Below are positions 34,301 to 38,742 of a DNA stretch of 38,742 nt, piece after piece (the first letter of the stretch is position 1; every line of letters begins with the position of its first letter). The stretch spans positions 1-38,742 of the IMG/VR virus record IMGVR_UViG_3300036804_000066. One strand, given 5' to 3'. The position numbers and the translations under genes were made by a program. The notes beneath the pieces were generated by a model. The model saw only the letters and a program-made list of their open reading frames with translations. It made no database searches and was not told the origin of the DNA. The stretch is from a virus.

Positions 34301-35572
34301 AGTACATTTTCTAAAGATGTTTACAAGGCCCAGCAGAATGCTAGCAGCCTAGCTGGTGTCATGGATGCGCAGCTAGTCCCGCAAATGAAGTCTGCATTTC
34401 TAGAAGCATCTAATCTTCATCCGGCAATGGTGCGTTGGTTCACAGATGTAATTCAAGGCTCTCAGAATACCGCAGCGGGTCAGCGTGACAGGCAGACCTT
34501 GATCAATGACATTATTACGGCTGGCCGGGCTGCTGGCGACACCAAGGGCCAGATTGCCACAATGATCGCTGAGGTACTAAGAATTCCGCGAAGCGTTGCC
34601 CTTCAGATCGTCGCGCAAGCCAGCGGGTCTGGCGGTGTGATGGTTACCCCGAGCACTGGTGCCCCTGGGGCCAAGAACTATGCTGTGTACTTCAAGCCAG
34701 CCGCGAAAGGCGGCATTGTACCAGGATTCGGTGGCGGCGATCAGCATCCGTACTTGCTGGAAAGTGGAGAGGTTGTCGTCGACAAAGATAGAGCTCGCGC
34801 TAATGCCCATGTACTCAAGGCTATGGGTGTTCCAGGCATGGCTGGCGGAGGCCTTGTAGGTATTCCTAGGGGCGGTAGCCTATATCGGATGAATGCCGAA
34901 AGTCCTCTCGGAGTTGACCTTTCCAATGAGATGGCAGATAATCTAAAGGCTGAGACGCATGCACAAATTGCTGCGATTAACGCGGCAATCGCGGCAGCGC
35001 AGGCAGCGACTCTGGCTAACGCATTTCCTGCTTCTGGATTGCCCCTTGGTTCTGGTCCGCTGAGTTCTTCTGCGGCCGTGGCGCAAGCGTTCGCAAGATC
35101 TATCCTTTGGGCCTATGGCTGGAATATGGGACAGTGGCCGTATGAGCTAGCACTGTGGAATCAGGAAAGCGGCTGGAACTCTTATGCCGTAAACCCGAGC
35201 AGCGGGGCTTACGGCATCCCGCAAGCACTCGGTCATGGGCATCCGTACAATCTCGGCGATTATCAGGCACAGATTCGCTGGGGTGACGCATATATCTCCG
35301 GGCGATACGGAAATCCAGCGAACGCCTGGGCTCACGAGCGCGCTAACAACTGGTATGACAATGGCGGATGGATTAAGCCTGGCTGGAATGCTATGTATAA
35401 CGGTACCGGACAGCCAGAACATCTTGTTCCTTCTAAGGGTGGTAGCACAATTACACTAGAAGTTATATCTGGCGGTAACAGTGAATTCGAGCAGTTTATG
35501 CTCACTATGATGCGAAGATTTGTTGTCGTAAAGGGTGGCGGCAATGTTCAGCGTACGTTCGGGAGGCGTTGA
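31352..35572 (+). CDS. Tape measure protein with C-terminal lytic transglycosylase domain (1406 aa)
   Basis: The largest gene in the window. Its N-terminal 300 residues are helical and Ala-rich, then come an Ala-rich stretch, 15 Gly in a row (333-347, DNA 32348-32392) and a hydrophobic region (about 370-400, SLIAILTAAAAAAIGLAAMA) typical of tape measures. At the end, LWNQESGWNSYAVNPSSGAY (E1272 as probable acid), GIPQALGHGHPYNLGDY and RWGDAYISGRYGNP match SLT-type muramidase domains that cut peptidoglycan during DNA entry. At about 1.5 Å per residue it predicts a tail near 210 nm. The ATG follows the previous stop by one base. Confidence 0.92.
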   Translation: MANEVEIIITARDLSGPAFAGALANMEALKRAAKDLRGDFEKIGNFKIDVPGATQSLIQIRSRMQSLGIADIADVNIPQGRIVTQLNILKRLIQQAKIADLLAFNIDQSDLTSQLGKVAAITETIPLNFKLGDIPKLPTTVGYTTTMAAASATAAGAGSDPLLGATDNLAQDTVRLDDTTRVLIAATSPLVPATINLTNATEDLISATRALTTATLAEKGGSSQSLIMPQIPTAGPSAPISLASRVMNPVGGLDPNLIARANTALGIYSTDALKASMANLTMSNTLANANANLAIMNMSSLKAGLAAAGFGNQAHGAAAGAAALGAAAGAAAGGGGGGGGGGGGGGGLAGMAAGAGAAGGAFRLWGGWLGGTVGHIGLLHLAIDATAESLIAILTAAAAAAIGLAAMAPTAQDIYLHLQNLNTVTSALGTSVPPLTGAFQNLSDSLKPQVIGIYGGALQVLNKNSGVLGQTAHSVTDLFSTWTAKIVIWSQAQGGVGKLLQSGVGYLSQFGSIVGDVLTAINNLIKSDPGIAHFLLDFIGGAAKLLDLITKLPSPLLEAGLALHGVYLYGNVAAGVLGRMITLVPGLDKVGKTISKGFGIGVLFSTPGILAAVAAGIAYIGYQSDQADPKTKKFISDTEAALNSLPASQAFGQIGTDINLYHQKVQDAFSSASLNQIANYQTSVKGMGVGIADYFKSVAGSVNKVMGDIASGHYKSQLHDIAAAWDNLFSNSGAASEQAGNNVALYNKHVQALIGESANLTQVELGLVGAGNSVANAQNLMDQAGVRANDSYAVMVQKVKQLINGYMNLGIGVGQTAAAMNAMNFSTGQSANVLGSLDQDISKFTQAESQLFGVLIGGEQNMFSFLGGIQTLGTDAAVSGANLNNLTDKTGNLNAASLKLGNDLYGTVLPSAESFINALQMQAISSDKLIPIVATVAGNILKYAGNSDAAKQSVVDLINNALGPGTVSMQSLNKWVGNNSVSISTFSKDVYKAQQNASSLAGVMDAQLVPQMKSAFLEASNLHPAMVRWFTDVIQGSQNTAAGQRDRQTLINDIITAGRAAGDTKGQIATMIAEVLRIPRSVALQIVAQASGSGGVMVTPSTGAPGAKNYAVYFKPAAKGGIVPGFGGGDQHPYLLESGEVVVDKDRARANAHVLKAMGVPGMAGGGLVGIPRGGSLYRMNAESPLGVDLSNEMADNLKAETHAQIAAINAAIAAAQAATLANAFPASGLPLGSGPLSSSAAVAQAFARSILWAYGWNMGQWPYELALWNQESGWNSYAVNPSSGAYGIPQALGHGHPYNLGDYQAQIRWGDAYISGRYGNPANAWAHERANNWYDNGGWIKPGWNAMYNGTGQPEHLVPSKGGSTITLEVISGGNSEFEQFMLTMMRRFVVVKGGGNVQRTFGRR
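32348..32392 (+). repeat. 15-codon polyglycine tract in the tape measure gene
   Basis: Fifteen consecutive Gly codons, using GGC, GGG, GGA and GGT, are flanked by Ala-rich sequence. The mixed codons mean it did not grow only by slippage, so the Gly run itself is probably maintained. Confidence 0.85.
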
Positions 35573-38500
35573 TGGTTACCGTATTCCCGGCTAATGTGCT
35601 CGGCATAAAGACCGAGCTCTTGATCAACGGGACTTGGACAGACATTACCAACTATCATTATCAGAGGAATGACACTGTATTGACTGGGTTCGGTCGTGCG
35701 GACTGGACTAGTTCTATGCAGGCTTCCCAGGTTACCTTGACACTGAATGGCACTGGCGGGCGTTTCACGCCAAAGGATTCTAATGGGGCTTACTACCCTT
35801 ACCTCGTAAGAAATCAGCAGATACGAATATCAATTAACTCAGAGTCTAGTTCTCTTTCTGTATATAACGGATACAGGTTTTGGGGAGAGGTTTCTACATG
35901 GCCGTTGCAATGGGATCCAACTGGAAATGATGTTTATGTTGATATTATAGCCTCAGGTGTATGGCGTCGAATATCTCAAGGAAACGTTACTGTCGGCAGT
36001 CCATTCAAGAACTATGTTCTTAGCTTGACGCCGCAAGCATACTGGACCATGGAGGATGGCAGCGGATCAACATCATTCGTACTCACTGGCGGCACCGGGG
36101 TAAATGCCACGATTATAAGCTCGCCATCTTTCTCGGCAGATGGCACCAGCTTCCCGGGATCGAATGCTCTTCAGCAATTTAACAGTGCTAGAACTACAAT
36201 GAGTACTTCTGGCGGGACAGCAACAAATAACGTCGTCTGGTTTGCTTTGTCAGTACCAGCCGGAGGAGACTCTAATGCTGGCGCAAGCTCGTGGGATATA
36301 ATCGAAGTAGATACTTCAGGAACTGTCGCTACGCTGACATGTTTCCTAAATCATACCGGGACGCTAACAATTCAAGGTCAGAACTCTGGCGGGACGATTA
36401 TTTTTACGTCTACGACTACGACGAATGTTCAGGGCACTCCGTATCTAGTCAGCTTGGAACTGACTTCCGGACTTAACTATGCCTTGCGCCTGATCAAGCC
36501 TGGGGCTGGATCTATTACTGAATCTAAGACTGGAACACTTTCTGGATCACTAGGAAGTATCAGTACGATTAAGCTGAACCGGTCAGGGGTACTTTCTAAT
36601 ACTACCTTTGGTCAGCTTGCCATTTTCTACTCTTCGGTACCTAGCTTGACGGCAGCATCTCCTTCGCTTAACGGATTTGCCGGCGAGTTCGCGACAACAC
36701 GATTTACCCGGCTATGTACTCAGTTTGGTATAGCTACTGAGATTATAGGATCTACAGGCTGCGCCATGGGGCCGCAACCCGATGACACGCTAGCTAATCT
36801 TCTGCAGATGATTGAGACGACTGATGGCGGCTTGATATTCGAGACAAGGGATCAGTTCGGACTTGGTTATCGAACTCTAGTAAGCTTGCAGAATCAGTCG
36901 GTTGCATTGACGCTTAACTACGCGACAAGCCAGCCAGCCGCAGGGATGATTCCTACTTATGACGACCAGCTTCTTCGAAACCAGATCACGGTATCGAACT
37001 GGGACGGATACGCCGTTCAGGCTACCCTTGTTTCTGGGGCAGTGTCTATTCAGCAGCCGCCTAATGGCGTCGGCATTTATAACGGATCTGGAACAATAAG
37101 TATCAGTGCGAGCTCTGATAGCCAGGCTAACATTATCGCGACGCAGGTTCTTTTTAATGGCACGATAGATCACGCGAGGTATCCTAACGTTCCTGTCGAT
37201 CTATCACGCTCTGCAGTTGCGAGCCTGTTCGCCACGATACCGACAATGCGTGTCGGGGATTATATGCAGGTGATTAACTGTCCGACGTTCATGGACGACA
37301 CGACAGACAAGCAGATTATATGGGGCTGGACAGAGACATTCAATGCGTTTACCTGGACTATGGTTTTCAACACCATAGCTGAAGAGCCGTACGAAACTGC
37401 GTACAATCCGGGCAGCTATACTGTTCTTCGTGCCCCGAACAATCCAGTATCCATTTCTTCTCCTGCTGGTTCTGGCACGTTCGGGGCAAGTGGTTCAATA
37501 GCTGGTGCTCAGATTCCTATAGGGTCTGTCGGCAACGTTGAGATCAGTAACGCCATTACCGCGCGGGGGCTTGGTGGCATTTCCACATATATCTCTGCTA
37601 CTGTGCCGTACGACTGGTCGTTCACAGTTACCGGAACGCCTACTGACGGAACTTACTTTATCTGTACTGATGTTCAGTCGCAACCTATTGCTATAGGAGA
37701 CACGTTCACCTGGTCTGGCGGTGGCGGTGGTCCGTTTACCGTAACGAACCTTCAGTCTTCTGGCGGCAACATCAATGTTTACTTCACGCCTACATCAACA
37801 TCTGTACTTTCTTCAGGTACAGTACAGGGCGGGAAGAACGCAGATGAGTGGATAAATTCCACTACTGGACAGATCAGTAAATGGGTCAATGGAGCCTGGG
37901 TAGCGATAACTTTCAATGCCAGTAACGTGATACAGACTGGAACTATAGTTGCCTCTTTGATTTCTGCGGGTACGATAACTGCTAGCTTGCTTGTTTCCGG
38001 CATTACAGTTTCCGGAATTGTTGACGCTACAACAGTGAATGCGGCACAATATGTAGCGCAAGGATCTACAGGAGAATTCCTGGCTTACACTGGTACTCCA
38101 GCTCTTGGCAATCTAATAGTTTCAATTTCCGGTATGTCAGGCTCTGATGGCCACAGTAATCCATATCCGGCAGGAATAGGGGTTGAGATCGGTGGTCTGG
38201 TTCTCTTTAATCAGTCTTCTGATCCTTCTAGTGTTTCTGGGGCGAGCACGTTCTTCTCATCTCCTGCTGGTCGTCCTGTTTATCTAAGCCAGGTGGGCGA
38301 TAGGTCTATCCTAGACCGTAGCGTGGTTAATGGTGCTACATTTAATGTCGGTAATACCACGACTCCAGGCATCATATCGGCTTCCACTACTTATCAGGCA
38401 GGCGAGGGCGTACAGTCTTCCGAGTATGAGATTGAGATATGGGGCGGTGGCTTGTGGGGGACCAGCTTTTTGAATGGATTGGTATGGCAGCTTTATATAG

Positions 38501-38742
38501 ACGGGTTTGCAGCCGGGAACTCGTGGACCACAGGTATTGCTGGACAGACAACGGGTCAAGGATTTGGTTTCTGTGTGACTTATGGTCTCACTATCCAGAC
38601 TAGCGGGTCAGGCGGTACTGCGCTGGTATGGTCTAAGGGGAATCTCTGGCGAAATGACCCCGCTAACACGGACATTCCGAGCAACAGTATCAACGGGGGC
38701 TCACTTTTTAGCGGAGTATCTTTTGACACTACCTCAAGCCAT
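35572..38742 (+). CDS. Minor tail protein, N-terminal 1057 residues (partial)
   Basis: A frame open from ATG 35572 (TGATG with the tape measure stop) to the end of the window, at least 1057 codons. The first 140 residues (MVTVFPANVLGIKTELLING, FGRADWTSSMQASQVTLTLN, GYRFWGEVSTWPLQWDPTGN) resemble a distal tail or minor tail protein of actinophages. A LamG-like sandwich follows (AYWTMEDGSGSTSF near residue 160), then a hub region with VGDYMQVINCPTFMDDT and WGWTETFNAFTWTMVFNTIA. After residue 640 come fibre-like stretches (GTIVASLISAGTITASLLVS), as in host-recognition shafts. It probably mediates host binding. Confidence 0.75.
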   Translation, partial: MVTVFPANVLGIKTELLINGTWTDITNYHYQRNDTVLTGFGRADWTSSMQASQVTLTLNGTGGRFTPKDSNGAYYPYLVRNQQIRISINSESSSLSVYNGYRFWGEVSTWPLQWDPTGNDVYVDIIASGVWRRISQGNVTVGSPFKNYVLSLTPQAYWTMEDGSGSTSFVLTGGTGVNATIISSPSFSADGTSFPGSNALQQFNSARTTMSTSGGTATNNVVWFALSVPAGGDSNAGASSWDIIEVDTSGTVATLTCFLNHTGTLTIQGQNSGGTIIFTSTTTTNVQGTPYLVSLELTSGLNYALRLIKPGAGSITESKTGTLSGSLGSISTIKLNRSGVLSNTTFGQLAIFYSSVPSLTAASPSLNGFAGEFATTRFTRLCTQFGIATEIIGSTGCAMGPQPDDTLANLLQMIETTDGGLIFETRDQFGLGYRTLVSLQNQSVALTLNYATSQPAAGMIPTYDDQLLRNQITVSNWDGYAVQATLVSGAVSIQQPPNGVGIYNGSGTISISASSDSQANIIATQVLFNGTIDHARYPNVPVDLSRSAVASLFATIPTMRVGDYMQVINCPTFMDDTTDKQIIWGWTETFNAFTWTMVFNTIAEEPYETAYNPGSYTVLRAPNNPVSISSPAGSGTFGASGSIAGAQIPIGSVGNVEISNAITARGLGGISTYISATVPYDWSFTVTGTPTDGTYFICTDVQSQPIAIGDTFTWSGGGGGPFTVTNLQSSGGNINVYFTPTSTSVLSSGTVQGGKNADEWINSTTGQISKWVNGAWVAITFNASNVIQTGTIVASLISAGTITASLLVSGITVSGIVDATTVNAAQYVAQGSTGEFLAYTGTPALGNLIVSISGMSGSDGHSNPYPAGIGVEIGGLVLFNQSSDPSSVSGASTFFSSPAGRPVYLSQVGDRSILDRSVVNGATFNVGNTTTPGIISASTTYQAGEGVQSSEYEIEIWGGGLWGTSFLNGLVWQLYIDGFAAGNSWTTGIAGQTTGQGFGFCVTYGLTIQTSGSGGTALVWSKGNLWRNDPANTDIPSNSINGGSLFSGVSFDTTSSH

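Overview
The window is part of the genome of a tailed double-stranded DNA phage (siphovirus type) that most likely infects a high-GC actinobacterium. The evidence is a complete, canonically ordered structural module: small terminase-like protein, large terminase, HK97-type portal, ClpP-like prohead protease, HK97-fold major capsid protein, head-tail connectors, tail tube proteins, a frameshifted tail assembly chaperone, a tape measure with a lytic transglycosylase domain, and minor tail proteins. The strong AGGAGG-type ribosome sites, GTG starts and many Cys-rich small proteins also fit an actinobacteriophage, with a Streptomyces-like host the best guess. No integrase, repressor, endolysin, tRNA or CRISPR array is visible. 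Both window ends cut through genes (1-153 minus and 35572-38742 plus).

Layout. (1) 1-2613, minus strand: ten small, tightly overlapping early genes (ATGA or TGATG junctions), including a RuvC-like resolvase (948-1544), several zinc-ribbon-like microproteins, and a 66-residue protein whose C-terminus copies a stretch of the major capsid protein. A promoter at 913-941 re-initiates transcription inside this block. (2) 2614-2991: divergent intergenic region. (3) 2992-5629, plus strand: primase-polymerase/helicase and a PD-(D/E)XK nuclease. (4) 5630-9762: accessory region with long palindromic, repeat-rich gaps and separately promoted short genes. Four plus-strand promoters share TTGCNN-17-TA(G/A)GCT; one starts transcription on the A of an ATG, predicting a leaderless mRNA. 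Two Ala/Pro/Lys-rich proteins here share an unrecognised C-terminal domain. (5) 9763-10043: palindrome-rich segment before the terminase with a candidate late promoter. (6) 10044-21182: DNA packaging and head genes, with an unusual set of tiny genes between large terminase and portal and a three-frame overlap at 20482-21182. (7) 21299-38742: connector, tail tube, chaperone, tape measure and minor tail genes, interrupted by one 41-residue membrane protein gene on the opposite strand at 26088-26213.

How it works together: the left arm and the 2992-5629 genes would handle DNA replication and recombination and early host takeover. The central gap may hold an origin or regulatory sites. The right arm is one long late operon built almost entirely from overlapping start and stop codons, so translation is probably coupled. 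Points deserving a second look are the capsid-mimic protein, the antisense membrane gene, the paralogous pair with a leaderless promoter, the single base that appears to have removed both a stop and a start codon at 20911, and the RTX-like repeat tail protein.
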